Made by a program: the position numbers and the translations under genes
In this document: piece by piece, positions 40,601 to 51,581 of the stretch
Numbering within the stretch: position 1 is the first letter of the stretch
Layout of the letters: each line of letters begins with the position of its first letter
The notes under the pieces: model-generated
Databases searched by the model: none
What the model was told of the DNA's origin: nothing
What the model saw: the letters and a program-made list of their open reading frames with translations, nothing else
Source of the DNA: Balanoglossus misakiensis
Lineage: Eukaryota > Hemichordata
NCBI GenBank assembly: GCA_040954595.2
Contig: CM082581.2
Coordinates: 8,928,001 to 8,992,000, forward strand
DNA: 64,000 bases
Reading direction: 5' to 3'

Positions 40601-41145
40601 ACTGATCTATGGCGCTCAACATCTCCTCAGGCTGTTTGGTTAGTAACCCCAGTCTTCTTTCTAGTATTAGCTCCAGCTCCAATATTAATCGAAGATGACA
40701 CATTCACAAATGCTTCAAATCACTGTGCTTTGTCATACCATTTAACTTTCTTTCTTTCTTTCTTTCTTTGTCTTCACAGTGAAATTACCAGAAATCCTGG
40801 GTAAAATGCAGATTCCACAAAAGACTTTAAAGATACTTGTGAAGCACATAGAAGGAATCATCAAGTTAGTATCAATTTCTGTCATATCAGTGCTTTTTTT
40901 ATCAAAGACATTGGATAAAAAAAATGGTGTGTGACATCCAAGGGTGGTGAGAGGCCTGTTGTTCTGGAACATTCAAAATAGCTGAAACAGCCAAGATTGT
41001 CCCTTAAACTTCATATAATGCAAAATTTTCTATTTATGATTTTCCCCACAGATATTTGGCGATGCCTGATAATGTTGAAGATTTCTTACCGGAGTGTGTG
41101 TATTTGCCTGCTGAGGAAGTATATGGAAATTTCAAAAAAGTGTAG
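37687..41145 (+). CDS. MSL3: Male-specific lethal 3 homologue (MSL3), chromodomain and MRG domain
   Basis: Eleven coding exons: 37687-37791, 38118-38200, 38319-38414, 38562-38644, 38797-38837, 38943-39050, 39285-39460, 39686-39856, 39980-40638, 40780-40864 and 41052-41145. They make 566 residues plus stop, all in phase with GT-AG borders. The N-terminal chromo-barrel (about residues 11-75) has [21 protein letters not shown], then [10 protein letters not shown] and SWDRW, which match MSL3 rather than its paralogue MRG15. A basic KKKKKKRK patch and an acidic segment follow. The MRG domain is split: [34 protein letters not shown], then, after a long S/T/P-rich insert in exon 9, [23 protein letters not shown]3 is the reader subunit of the nuclear MSL complex (with MSL1, MSL2 and MOF), which acetylates H4K16. 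Human MSL3 has 521 residues; the extra length is in the insert. The exon 8 donor (GTCCGT) is weak. Confidence 0.94.
40749..40770 (+). repeat. (TTTC)n tract before an MSL3 acceptor
   Basis: About five TTTC units form the polypyrimidine tract in front of the exon 10 acceptor of MSL3, so repeat length could influence splicing of the exon that completes the MRG domain. Confidence 0.8.
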
Positions 41146-41879
41146 CATATGAAGCATAAACTATGCACTGGCTCCTATCATGAATACTCTCAGAGTTCAC
41201 TCATTCTACTTACTTTTGATAGACTACTAACATTGTTGTCACCAGCTGTTCTGTTTCCATGATTTTTTACAGCATGTTTGAATTTAGAAATTATTAGAGA
41301 TAAATGGAAAAGAAACAAACCCTATATGACCATATAGATGTACATGTTATATGAAACTGGGTCAATATCCATAGTTGACCAATTATGTTCTAAAACCTGC
41401 ATTCCAAGGAGATACTCTATTTTTTACTTAAGACCCAACTAGACATCATCACAGGCCTTCTACTTAATAGAGGGAGAAGTCTGCATGGTCTCACCATAAT
41501 CCACCTTATATAGGAGACTTTCGTGTTTAACCAAACATACATCTGTACAATCTCATATTGGTTACCTTCTCAGCATTTTTCCAAAACTGCAACTCTGATA
41601 CCATAGACATGCGATGAAGGATGAACCTGTTTACTATTATATAACAACAGCAACAAAAGTATCAATATTATAAAACAAAAGAATCTTAATTTTGTCCCAT
41701 CAAGTTTTGTACCATTATGGATAATTAATATTTAGTCCACTATATCACTGCCATTTGTAATCATTTTTCTTATTTAGTAACAAATTCCGAGTACAGGCCA
41801 TAATGAAAAGGTCAACTTTCGAATTTGAACAAAGTTGTCTTGTGTCGGAATGAGAGATTAATTTCTAAGTATATTTCTG

Positions 41880-41885
41880 AATAAA
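41880..41885 (+). terminator. Candidate MSL3 polyadenylation signal AATAAA
   Basis: The canonical AATAAA hexamer lies about 740 nt after the MSL3 stop codon, on the correct strand. The GT/T-rich downstream element is not striking. Confidence 0.4.
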
Positions 41886-42925
41886 GATTAGAACCTAAGG
41901 CTGACTGTTTTAGAGATGTTAGTTTGAAATTTCTGTTTCTATTACTGTAAGTTCATGACCCTATAGGTACGTCATGTTGATAGCTGTTTAACAACATAGA
42001 CTAGGCATTGCCGGAGCGCCCGCACACGACTCAATGAATCTTTCAGTCGTTCTCATCAAATGCGTTCTTTATTGTGCGATCAGATCTTGAAAATGGCGGT
42101 ACTTTTAAAAGTTTCAATTCTATGAGCACAGTCCATCCCAATGAAATCAATCTATTTTGATATACCCCCCAAACAGAAGACAGCTGTGAGACATTTTGAG
42201 TTAAAACGAAATGCAAAAATGTCCGTACTTGTAGGCTTTAGAGCAGTTGTATCGTAGCTGATTGGGCACCCAGGGTAGCCACCATTTATCAACCAATTTC
42301 AGTGAAGCACTAATACTAAATTGGTCCTAGTTTCAGTCATATTTCTTAAATGTCAGACTACTATTTCATTAGACTCACTATACATCTTCATTTCGATGAA
42401 ATAATAATATGAATGAAAAAATCGTCATTTTATAAAGCCCAAGGAAATCTGAGGACTAACCAGATTCAGAAAGATTTTGTAGTTTTAATATTAATGCCTT
42501 CATAATAATTGGGAATACTATATTGAGCAATATGAATTACATATGGATACGATCAATCCGGCTTTAGGCCTAATGGATATAATATGAAAAAGACGGCAAG
42601 TGCATGAATTCGATCTGCTAGTTATGTAGAAAATGTTGTCATAGCGATTAAAACGAGACAATGAAGCTTATATCACTATCATCATATGGTTTAGTTTGTG
42701 AATGTGGTCAGTATAAAATATCGAGTCATAATGATCGATCTCATTTTACTGACTAAAATCAAGAAGTAGGTATAAAATGTCTTAAGTCGATATACCAATT
42801 ATATCGTAGCAAAATTATGAATTATAATACCACGCTTTGTCATTTTCGTAGCCATTGCCCGAAATTCTGTCTAAAACCAGGTAAAATTCCGCTAATGTTT
42901 TAAAACTCTTCACATCCTTCAAAAT

Positions 42926-43180
42926 TTACCCCCCCCCCCGGAACCGTGCACCACTTGGCACTAAGTTCTGCAGAGCATTTTCAACTCGCCGTTGACGTAC
43001 GAGCCTGGCTGCCCGTCTGTATGTAGTCCGACCCCGGGAGATTTTCAATACGTATGATGCTCCAAGCATAATCAGCGAGTCAGCGCGATCATGGTCTACG
43101 GCCTCCTTTGTGCCCATTGCAAAACGAACTGCATCTTCACTTGCCTCTGTAGAAGTTTGTGAGGATCAATCGCGCTCAAC
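42926..43180 (-). other. Orphan GC-rich open frame next to a C11 run
   Basis: On the minus strand an open frame of about 80 codons (63 from its ATG at 43117) runs to a stop inside a poly-G stretch. Its composition (Arg/Ala/Glu-rich, with TTYRRAARLVRQRRVENALQ) looks more protein-like than the AT-rich surroundings. It lies 100 bp downstream of the NPH3-like stop codon. It may be a 3'-UTR coincidence, a decayed exon or a mobile-element fragment. I recognise no family. Confidence 0.25.
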
Positions 43181-43281
43181 ATCCAAAATCTGCGCACTTG
43201 GCAAGTTCGGTAAGTGGTGTGATGAACGTTCTTGGTATAGACTAAACTTTTGTAATGTTTGTTTAAAACATGTGCAACGAT

Positions 43282-45454
43282 TTAAGTTGAGAGTTTTCGT
43301 CTAGGTGAGTAAGGCCAGAACGACTGGCCAGTTTCCAATTTCCTGTACACATTATTGATTTTCAACTCCTCTGCTTTGCCGTTAAATGTTGACTTGATTT
43401 CCACCAGCTGTGACTTGAAGGGACTGAATACGTACATAACGGGGTCTCCGTGGATAATTTCGGATAGAGCACACACTGCAAGTTTGCCATCCACTAAGCC
43501 ATGGTTAATCTCTATGGAAACGGGTGACCTTTCTTTGATGTGGGCAACTTGCAGTAGCAAACTGTCGCGTGACTGTGAGCGAACATCGACGATATCTGCG
43601 GAAAGTAGAAACGTGTTGCATAAATCCAACCATATAAATCAACAATATCTGTTTTTAAAACCAGTTACGGTAACATCTAACGCACCTTCGCCGTCATCTT
43701 TGAGCCATGAGCCACTGGTCCAGTTCGTGCATTCGTACAACATTTCATACCGTTCTTCATGTCGCTTGATTGTGTTCCTGGTTGTTTCTAGCTCAGCACG
43801 CAGCTTTGTACACAGGGAAAGCGCAGCTTTGGTGATGTAATCTAGGGGAACCAGTTGTGAATCGTGAGCCCTGCGGAGAGTTTCCTCTCGGAGCCGACGA
43901 AAGTCGACCACGTCCAGAATACGACTTCGTTCTGACTCGGTGATATTATCACCTGCTGGGAATGCAGAGAAAAGAACTCAAGAACGGTCGGTTTCAATTT
44001 CTAAAATGTCATTTCACAAAGAAGATCTCACTTAATACCAGTCGTCTCTATTCAGCAATGATCTTAGCCTTCGTATCAAGAAAGATGTAACTGACGTTCC
44101 CTTGAAGTCAATTACGGTTTGTGTACAAGTTTTTTTCGATAGAAATTGTATTTTCTTTACTTGGAAATAAGTTTTCCAAACAAAACTCTCAACAAATCTG
44201 CTCATGGTAGCGGCTCAAATAATACCAGTTGCATTGCGTAACTGCCATGGCTCTCTTAAAATTGTCATATAACAGCCAAAATTCTGTTGGTAATAAAATG
44301 GCCCGACTGATTAGATCGATGTTGTGATTGACTTCAAGGTATCACCTAATATTACCTTCTTTGAATAGAATTTCAACAACCTGAAACAACAGGTCATGGT
44401 GGGGTCGGTAATCAACAGGTAAACACGTCGCAATCTTCATAAATATCTCCACTGTCAGTGCCTTTACCAAAGCTAGTTCGTGCAGATACCTATCTATGAC
44501 CTCACTGATGACGTCGGGCACAGAGTTCCCGATAGAACAAGAATGTTGTACCACTTGGTAGAATATATCCGGTGACATTTGCGCCAGTTCTCGCATCGAA
44601 AACTTTTCCAGCGTATTTCCGGCCAATTCCAACAGAATAGATTTGCTTTTACAGTCAATTTCTGTGGCCACTTTAAGTACACTAATTACCCAGTCTGTTG
44701 TGACCGTTGTCTGTAGCGTTTCAACGGCAGTGGGGATTTCACAAAATACAGTGTCGAACAAGATACACATATTTTCGTTCCCGATGGGCGCTTCGTTGTT
44801 ATTGCGCGCCACGTGAGAAATGTATTTTTCCGCCAAAGTGGCCAGGATCCGTTTAGAAACGCTTTGATCGCGAGCTGCAATCAGCAGTTGCTGGAACCAA
44901 CATATTGGAATTTCTGCAAGGTTATCCATGACAGCGTCAGACGTTGCATCGTTCACCTTCTTTGCAGTACTGTCCCTTTCACTCGCCAGTTTCCACACAT
45001 CTATTACAGTCTGAATGCACTTCCCCGTAATGTCGAGCTGTTCGGCTATTGGCCCCAGGTCGCAGCATCCTTTGAACACGTCAACGAGTGGCTGCAACGA
45101 CGTGAACTTCGACGAAAACACGTCCTGGAGATATTCTTCGGTTTGCGAGGCCAGGTTTCCCGGAGAAGTCATCTGGAGATATTCTGCCGCACACCGCAAT
45201 TGGGCCACGTTGCTCGGCGATACTTCGATGTCCATGTTATAGCAGTAATCGGCCACCAAAGCGAACACCTCGTCGCCGCCAGGGAAGTCCTTCAGTACAA
45301 CGAAGTCCTTGTCAGCCATAGCGCTCCTCACCAACCCTCGGAAGAAATCCGACTTCGCGAAAAGTGGAAACTTATGGAGCTCAAATCTGTTAGCGTTTAC
45401 AATCACAGTGATGTCCGAAAGCTCGCCGCTTTCCCGAAATCTTCTAAACTCCAT
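43282..45454 (-). CDS. BTB/POZ protein with NPH3-type domain (plant NPH3/RPT2-like)
   Basis: Three coding exons: 44356-45454, 43686-43952 and 43282-43595. They make 559 residues, with GT-AG borders and consistent phases. I chose the ATG at 45454 because an in-frame stop lies just upstream. Residues 11-95 are a BTB domain whose wording is that of plant NPH3 proteins: LHKFPLFAKS at 26-35, then FPGGDEVFALVADYCYN, IEVSPSNVAQLRCAAEYLQM, and a T-E-x-Y/F-L segment. The following helical part has ICWFQQLLIAARDQS, comparable with the W-W-x-E-D-L motif. Exon 2 has TESERSRILDVVDFRRL and AHDSQLVPLDYITKAALSL, comparable with plant blocks of the form R-x-x-L-L-x-x-x-D/V-x-x-x-L and A-x-N-x-R-x-P-L-R-x-V-V-Q-V-L-F. 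A coiled-coil-like K/E/R stretch follows; the C-terminal 100 residues are unfamiliar. Plant members act as CUL3 substrate adaptors in phototropin signalling. That role here is inference. Length is close to the plant 550-650. Confidence 0.82.
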
Positions 45455-45966
45455 GTCGTCAAAGCCTCTTGGACGTTCGTAGGTGAGGATAAAATCTACC
45501 AACGTCAGTCAATCGAGCGTCCGAACGCCTATGTCTGTAAAAACCTCGTTACTATAATTGTTTATAATCTGGGAGCTTGCCAACAAACGCTAAAAAACCC
45601 ATACAGAGAGACGAGCCCCCAGCGGCAGTTTGATAAAAGAACAATGGTCGAAAACAATCGTGGCTGCACTGCATATAGGTGAACTCTAGTTTTTGAAAAG
45701 GTCACTGGTTGCCGAGTAACTCGTTTGCCCGTTCACTAGGCTAGTGCAAAATGATCAAACATCAACGTAATGGTCGATACTCTGAAAACACTTTGGGTTG
45801 TGTGCGGGTCAAAGGTTGCTTGTCCGTACCACAAACCGCAACAAAGACGGCCAACAATAGGCACACCACACGTTATTTCCTTGCTTATGGAAACTTTTTA
45901 ATTATTACAAATAAACATGGGTAAATATAAAATGGTTATACACTGAAAAAAAAATAAGTGGTTACC

Positions 45967-46266
45967 TTAAATGTGACCAGGTGTGGGAAATGAAAAACTA
46001 AAGTCCATGGTCCTTGTAGCGCACGACGGACACGACCAACGCCACGACAGTTCCAACAGCGACGTCCAGTCCGAGTAGCGTTCTGGCACAATTCCCCGGT
46101 AGACGGCACGGCTTTCGGACGAATTCCTCATGAGGTAGCACGGCTTCTGGGCGCGGTTTCCAGACCAGGGCAGCATGAAACAACACGGCTTCTGGGCGCG
46201 GTTTCCAGACCAGTGCAACGGGAAATACGGCACAGCTTCCAAGTCGGCGAGGAACGGAAAGCTCAT
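45967..46266 (-). CDS. Hypothetical 99-residue ORF with a duplicated 15-residue unit
   Basis: Single-exon frame starting at the ATG at 46266 and ending PGHI then TAA. It contains two in-frame 45-bp tandem copies, encoding WSGNRAQKPCCFM and WSGNRAQKPCYLM (shared DNA core at 46139-46169 and 46184-46214). It is GC-richer than its flanks. About 50 bp upstream on the same strand is a TATA-like CATATAAAAAG (46317-46328). The 14-mer GTGACCAGGTGTGG spanning its last codons (45973-45986) recurs inverted beyond the TATA box (46346-46359). There is no signal peptide or recognised family. It could be a young gene, a mobile-element gene or a coincidence. Confidence 0.3.
   Translation of the reverse strand: MSFPFLADLEAVPYFPLHWSGNRAQKPCCFMLPWSGNRAQKPCYLMRNSSESRAVYRGIVPERYSDWTSLLELSWRWSCPSCATRTMDFSFSFPTPGHI
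46139..46214. repeat. 45-bp tandem duplication
   Basis: Two copies of a core starting CACGGCTTCTGGGCGCGG and continuing TTTCCAGACCAG begin at 46139 and 46184. The 31-bp core appears identical and the linker differs. The period is a multiple of three, preserving the minus-strand frame. Confidence 0.9.
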
Positions 46267-46316
46267 ACGGGCATGTCCAAATTAGCAGCTATATACGCCG
46301 CAACACAAGGTGCGGG

Positions 46317-46328
46317 CTTTTTATATGG
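46317..46328 (-). promoter_or_regulatory. TATA-like box upstream of the 99-residue ORF
   Basis: CATATAAAAAG on the minus strand, about 50 bp before the ATG at 46266, which would allow a transcription start about 25-30 bp downstream of the box and a very short 5' UTR. Confidence 0.3.
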
Positions 46329-47892
46329 GGAAAATAATCAATGCACCACACCTGGTCACGCAAATATTCAAATTACGAAAGTAAGCGAAAACACACCTGG
46401 TCACAAAACAACAGCAAACCTCACCTACATAACACTATACAGAACATTTTAATCACTTATTCCTTACGCACTTTTTATGCTACATACAGTCAGACAATTC
46501 ATTTGACAAGTGGTGTTCTCGTATCTCAATGATTGACATAACACTTTATGTAGTGGATACAATAGTCACAATCAGTCGATGGATCATCGTCATCATCATT
46601 GTTTACTTTCTTATAAATATCTGTTTTCCCCACAACCCCCGTTTCTACTACATTTTATTACGCGCAATAATCATTCACATGATCAACTGCACGACTCTAA
46701 TGAAGTACTCGCCAGCAAATAGCTACAGGTTTCCGACACTGTCTTATAGAAGGTGCCTTGTGTATGACTGTGGAAAATGACTTTTACTGGATATAGATAA
46801 CCATTATTCACGTTAGACTCATTTTAGAATCTCCACGACCCACAGAATGCCATACCAAATTATACCATGCCTTACAGTATTATACTGTGTCGTACCAAGT
46901 AATCTTGAAAGTCATTTCCGTGGTTGCCATGAGAACGCGGAGTACTTTGAACATTGCTATTATAATGTTTCGCTTGCCTTAGATCAGATTTTCTCGGTGC
47001 TTCTAATTTAAACATCCGTTCCTGCCGATAAAACCGGCAATTACTCATGTATGTGCCGATCCATTGAGAAGATGCGAAGACAGAAATTTGAAAACGGGGT
47101 GTTGTGGAGTGTGGTAACTACAAACCAGAGGTCTATTTTTAACATTAGTGAAACATTTCAATGGATACTCAGTTTGATGTATACACCCCGGATAATGAAA
47201 AATTGTAAATCTGTGATTACTGACACTAACAGCAGGCAGGTACGCAGAGTTCCTTGTCGCCAGTTTCATTGACGCCAAGCGACAGGTTTTTTTTTTACTA
47301 AGACTGCTCGAGGAAGGTTGAACCCTGACATTTTGAACGTCACTTTATGTGAGTGAAACGCGCGCGACTATGATGAAAAGATCAGCCTCTTATCAACATA
47401 CCTATGAATGGTTTTCTCTTGGGGACACTAGATGAACACTGCTGAAGATGGTTAGTCCTTTCGTCGCTTCTCCCTTTGGCCCGGTTTTGGGGGCGGGGGG
47501 GAGGAGGGAGGGAGAGGATACCACGTCATATCCATGCCCCCTACCTGACTCAGAATACCTGTGTGAATGTCTACGAGGTCGAGTCTCAGGTGGGTCCCTC
47601 GATCATCAAGATGCGAAACTTATTAGCAACGTGAGGACGTATATATGACTATCTAACACCGCGTCACAGCGTCGAAAAAAGATGAAATACAGGAAACAAA
47701 GCTTTCCGTCAATCTCAGCCATAGCCACACAACGTGTTTTAGACTCGGACGAAGAAGAAGGGGTAAACAACTTGGTGATCATAGAAGTGCTTGTTAACTT
47801 CGACAGAGCTCTTGAGCCTTTGGGAATCAGAGATCAATTTGAATAAGCTGACAATTTACTTAATTTTCAGTTTTCAGCTGCGGTTGCTGCTC

Positions 47893-47903
47893 TATATATA
47901 ATA
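47893..47903 (+). promoter_or_regulatory. TATA-like box upstream of the GPCR
   Basis: TATATATAATA, 211 bp upstream of the preferred GPCR start codon. The context is AT-rich, so the match is weak evidence. Confidence 0.25.
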
Positions 47904-48113
47904 TGCTATTAATGATTTTCAAAAAGCCTGGGGATGATAGTTCCTTCGGTGGTGGACAGTCGCTGTCTTATTCAAACTGAGCTAAGTGGTACTGATAAAA
48001 TTCATAGGGAGTTAAAGAGCACAAAAGCGCGGATTCTTATCTTATATAAAAGAAATAACTTGGCACAAAATTCACAAAATTGTCATTCGTCTGAAGAAGA
48101 CAACAAGCGGAGG

Positions 48114-50943
48114 ATGATCGCCACCGTGGCTAAAACGCTGACTCTCGTTCTGTTGGCGGGCACGGCTATGTCTGTCGGTCCGAGACAGGGACATGTGTTT
48201 AGAAAACCCGGCGATATCGTGCTAGGTGGTCTGTTCAACATGCGTAGCTTTTTGTCATCTGAAGATAAGTGTGTTTCGTATTCTCATCTTGGTTACTACC
48301 TGCGTATGCTTTCCATGGTGTACGCCGTTGATGAAATAAACAATAGCAACGACTTGCTCCCCCAAATCGAGATCGGATACGAGATTTACGATGACTGCGC
48401 CGATGAAGACACGGCGATTTCGATCGTTCTGAAACTTCTCCGGCTAGACGAGGAGCAACCTGGTGCTGACGCCGGTTGGTTGAGCTGCTGCTTTGAAAAA
48501 CCCGTGCACGGTGTTATTGGACCACTGAGAAGCTCGACCAGTATAGCGACTGGCAAACTTCTGGGGATTTACCAAACATCGCAGATCAGCCCGTCCGCCA
48601 CAAGCGACGAGCTGAGCGACGTCGCCCGATTCCCCTACTTCCTCCGCACCGTGCCACCTGACAAATTCCAAGTTCAAATCATCATCGATCTGCTTTTAAG
48701 ATTGAATTGGACCTACATATCCGTCATCAACTCGGATGAAAGTTACGGCCGCAATGGAGCGGGAGAGCTGAAAAGAGAAATCAGTCAACATGCGATCTGC
48801 ATCGCCGACTCATTCGTCATATCTGAATTCAGCAGCGATGAAAACATAGAGAGAGCCGTCACTAGACTGTACAACAATGGGAAAGCCAAAGTGGTCGTTC
48901 TATTCTCCCTGCTCATTCCCATGAGACGTTTATTTGCTGCCATCGATCGCTTAGATTACCACGACTATTTCACGTTTATTACAACTGATGGATGGGGAAG
49001 ATCTATCGATAATTTTCACTCGTATGAACGCATCGCAAGAGGCGGCATCTACATCGAATACACCACTACCACAGTGTCCACCTTTGAGCAATACTTCAGG
49101 CAGCACCTTTCTAATTTCTCCGTCTTCGACACTCCGTGGACACCAGACTATTTAAAATGCGAAGGCTCAAATTCAACAGAATGCATTTCTGATCAATTAG
49201 ACGAAGATTTCAGCCAGTCCAGTGGAACGTCTCCGATCATTGACGCAGTCTATGTATTTGCTCACGGTTACCATGCCTATCTACAGGGAGAATGCGGCAG
49301 TGCAGATATTCCGGACAAAGAACAGTGTTATCAGCGCATCCTGGCGAACTATTCGAGAGATGCGGTGCTTGACATGCTGCTGAACACGAGTTTTGACGGT
49401 AACACAGGCCACATTAAATTCACTCCAAGTGGCGACTATCTCGGCAAGTACGATTTAAAAAATCTGCAAGATGTCAGTGGCTCGTATGAACTGATCAAAG
49501 TTGGGGAATGGGACTCCCAGGCTTCTGAGCGGCTCTTACTGAACGTGGGGGACATCCAATGGATATCTGACCAGGACAACGACGGCCACATACCCGTTTC
49601 CGTCTGCAGCGAGCCGTGCGCCCCGAAACACACAATCGTCAAACTGGATGCCTGCTGTTGGGGTTGCTTCCGTTGCCAAGACAACGAAATCACGGCCAAT
49701 AACAGGACTGAGTGTCAGCGCTGTGGTCGCCACCAGTGGCCAGACGAAAATGGCACGGTGTGCGAGCCAATCGTCGCTACATATCTGCATTGGACGGACC
49801 CTTGGTCGTTGATGCTGTCATTACTCTGTAGTATTGGACTTCTGCTGTCAATACTGACGATAATCGGCTACATTCACAACAGAGAGCATTTCCTCGTCAA
49901 AGCCTCAAGTCGGGAGCTGAGCGCCATTTTGTTGGTCGGCGTGGTCATGTGCTACGTCACGTCTCTCATCCTATTGGCCAAACCTTCAAGACCCACCTGT
50001 TGCGCAGTGAGAATAACCTATATGCTGTGTTTCACCCTAAACTACTCGCCGACGCTTACCAAAGCTATTAGAATCTACAGGATCTTCACGAGAAGCCACA
50101 AGTCGGTTAAGAATCTCAAAGGAACGAGTGCGAAATTCCAGCTAGTCATCACGACATTGCTGTTTCTACCGCAGGTAAAATCACGTTCATGCAATTGCGT
50201 TTTTGCAACGCTAGTGCATCTGTATTCCACAAAGAGATGTGCGTTGGTTGGTTGGTTGGTTGGTTGGTTGGTTGGGTGGTTGATTGGTTGGATTGTACGA
50301 CGTACGCACGCACGCACGCATACATACATACATAACTTACATTATCAGAGCCAGGCTGTGATACGACACAAATTTTTCTTCTTCCAGAAACAGTGATTAG
50401 CATAAACAATGTTATTGTTCTTTCCAGATTGTTCTGAGCGCTGTTTGGGTTTCAGTGGTACCACCGGAGCCGATTCCCATAATGCCCTCGGCGATGGAAA
50501 AGCGACTGGAGCTGACATGCAATCTGACACACGGTGAAATAATCAGTTCGTTGGTTTATAACCTGATTCTCATCTTGGTCTGCTGCTTCTTCGCTTTCAA
50601 GACGCGCAAAGTTCCTGACAACTACAACGAATCCAGGTTCATCACTTTCAACGTATACACTACCCTCGTCATATGGCTGGCATTCATTCCCACCTACTTT
50701 ACCACACAGCTTTCCACCACCAAGATCTTGCTCCTCGACCTGGCGCTGATCCTAAACTCCTCGCTCACACTGATCTGCCTGTTTGCGCCGAAATTCTACG
50801 CCATATACGTCGCCAAGAACGTCGTGCAGCCGATGGCCACTACTATGTCGATGGAACAGTCAACGAGTGGCCTCCGTACGATAGGCGTACGACAAGCGTT
50901 TGTTACAGTCGACCCAGCTTCAATGCGCACTGACTCTTTATAA
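48114..50943 (+). CDS. Metabotropic glutamate receptor-like class C GPCR
   Basis: Two exons, 48114-50174 and 50428-50943, joined in phase 0 into 858 residues. I prefer the ATG at 48114 because it opens a signal peptide (MIATVAKTLTLVLLAGTAMS); an in-frame ATG at 47934 would bury it. Order: Venus-flytrap ligand domain (about 30-480), nine-cysteine linker (SVCSEPCAPK ... CCWGCFRC ... CEPI, about 495-548), then seven membrane segments. Ligand-site features of the family are present: an Arg in the first helix (YYLRMLSM), RSSTS, SPSATSDELSD near 158-170, ESYG, and TTDGWGRS near 290. These match the positions of glutamate-contacting residues, so an acidic amino-acid ligand is likely but not proven. 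The last exon has YNESRF and VYTTLVIWLAFIPTYF, the TM6 region of mGluRs. The tail is short, like group II/III receptors, without the long Homer-binding tail of group I. Confidence 0.9.
50243..50334. repeat. (TTGG)n, (CGCA)n and (CATA)n in the GPCR intron
   Basis: The single 253-bp intron (50175-50427) of the receptor is filled by about twelve TTGG units and short GCAC and CATA arrays. Read-through of the first exon gives an 820-codon frame whose last 73 codons come from this repeat and are not receptor sequence. Confidence 0.9.
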
Positions 50944-51575
50944 TTGATTAGTATCCCTATCTACATCAAGAGTCCAGTTGGTATTAATTGTTTCGCAAGT
51001 GTGTAAATACTATGATCAAAGGCACTGCAACGCCACGCTGATTTTCCTTCGAAACAAAACGAAATGACAAATGTGTCTTGTCTTGTACATGTATCGTCTT
51101 GCCTTGTCTTGCGCCAGGTAATTTCAGAAAATAACCTTATGAAGCAAATGAAAATTGTTCAAGTTATGTAATATTACAAGTTCGTCACAAGGAACACCTC
51201 AAACCATTATAAGAAAATTTCACATTTCCACCTAGGTCTAGGATGAAAATATTGAATTTGCGAACTGTTTGCCAGTGTATAAAAGTTAAAAAAAAGTGTT
51301 ATCTATGTTTATAAATTAAGTGACTATCCATATACTAAATGTGGAGTCTTAATAACCAATCTGATTAAAATGTAGATAGTTCTGGTGATAGTTTTGGCTA
51401 TATTCTCGGCTGTTCTTGGGCGTACGCGCCAACAGCCAAGAATCAGCAAAAGTAAAGACGGCAGCTACATGTAACTCTACACCTGATTTTACTCAGATTG
51501 TAGTGACTATATAGAAAGAAGTCTTGTTTCAATAGTTTGTGTATTCATTGTGCATTGGTTTGTAGAAAGTACATC

Positions 51576-51581
51576 AATAAA
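51576..51581 (+). terminator. Candidate GPCR polyadenylation signal AATAAA
   Basis: Canonical hexamer about 630 nt downstream of the receptor stop codon, on the coding strand. Confidence 0.4.

Larger units (their letters stand above)
41146..43281. other. Convergent spacer between MSL3 and the NPH3-like gene
   Basis: The two genes end toward each other here, so the stretch should hold both 3' UTRs. It contains a candidate MSL3 poly(A) signal, a C11 run (42929-42939) and a GC-rich open frame next to it. No other gene is recognised. Confidence 0.55.
45455..48113. other. Spacer between the NPH3-like gene and the GPCR
   Basis: 2.7 kb between two divergently transcribed genes, so it carries both promoters. 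It contains one short TATA-preceded open frame (45967-46266, minus) and a TATA-like box upstream of the GPCR. A plus-strand frame reading into 45.68 kb is only the antisense of the NPH3-like exon. Confidence 0.5.

Noticed and set aside
37687-41145. MRG15 (MORF4L1) as identity of the chromodomain gene
   Set aside because: [29 protein letters not shown], the [10 protein letters not shown] block and the long insert before [10 protein letters not shown] fit MSL3 and not MRG15.
44813-45682. Plus-strand open frame of 289 codons
   Set aside because: It is the antisense of exon 1 of the NPH3-like gene. The minus strand carries the domain matches and splice sites.
47934-48113. Upstream in-frame ATG extending the GPCR by 60 residues
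   Set aside because: It would place 60 polar residues before an otherwise good signal peptide; the ATG at 48114 is preferred.
50175-50396. Continuation of the receptor frame past 50174
   Set aside because: The added residues come from TTGG and CATA repeats. The receptor resumes at 50428 after a clear GT-AG intron.
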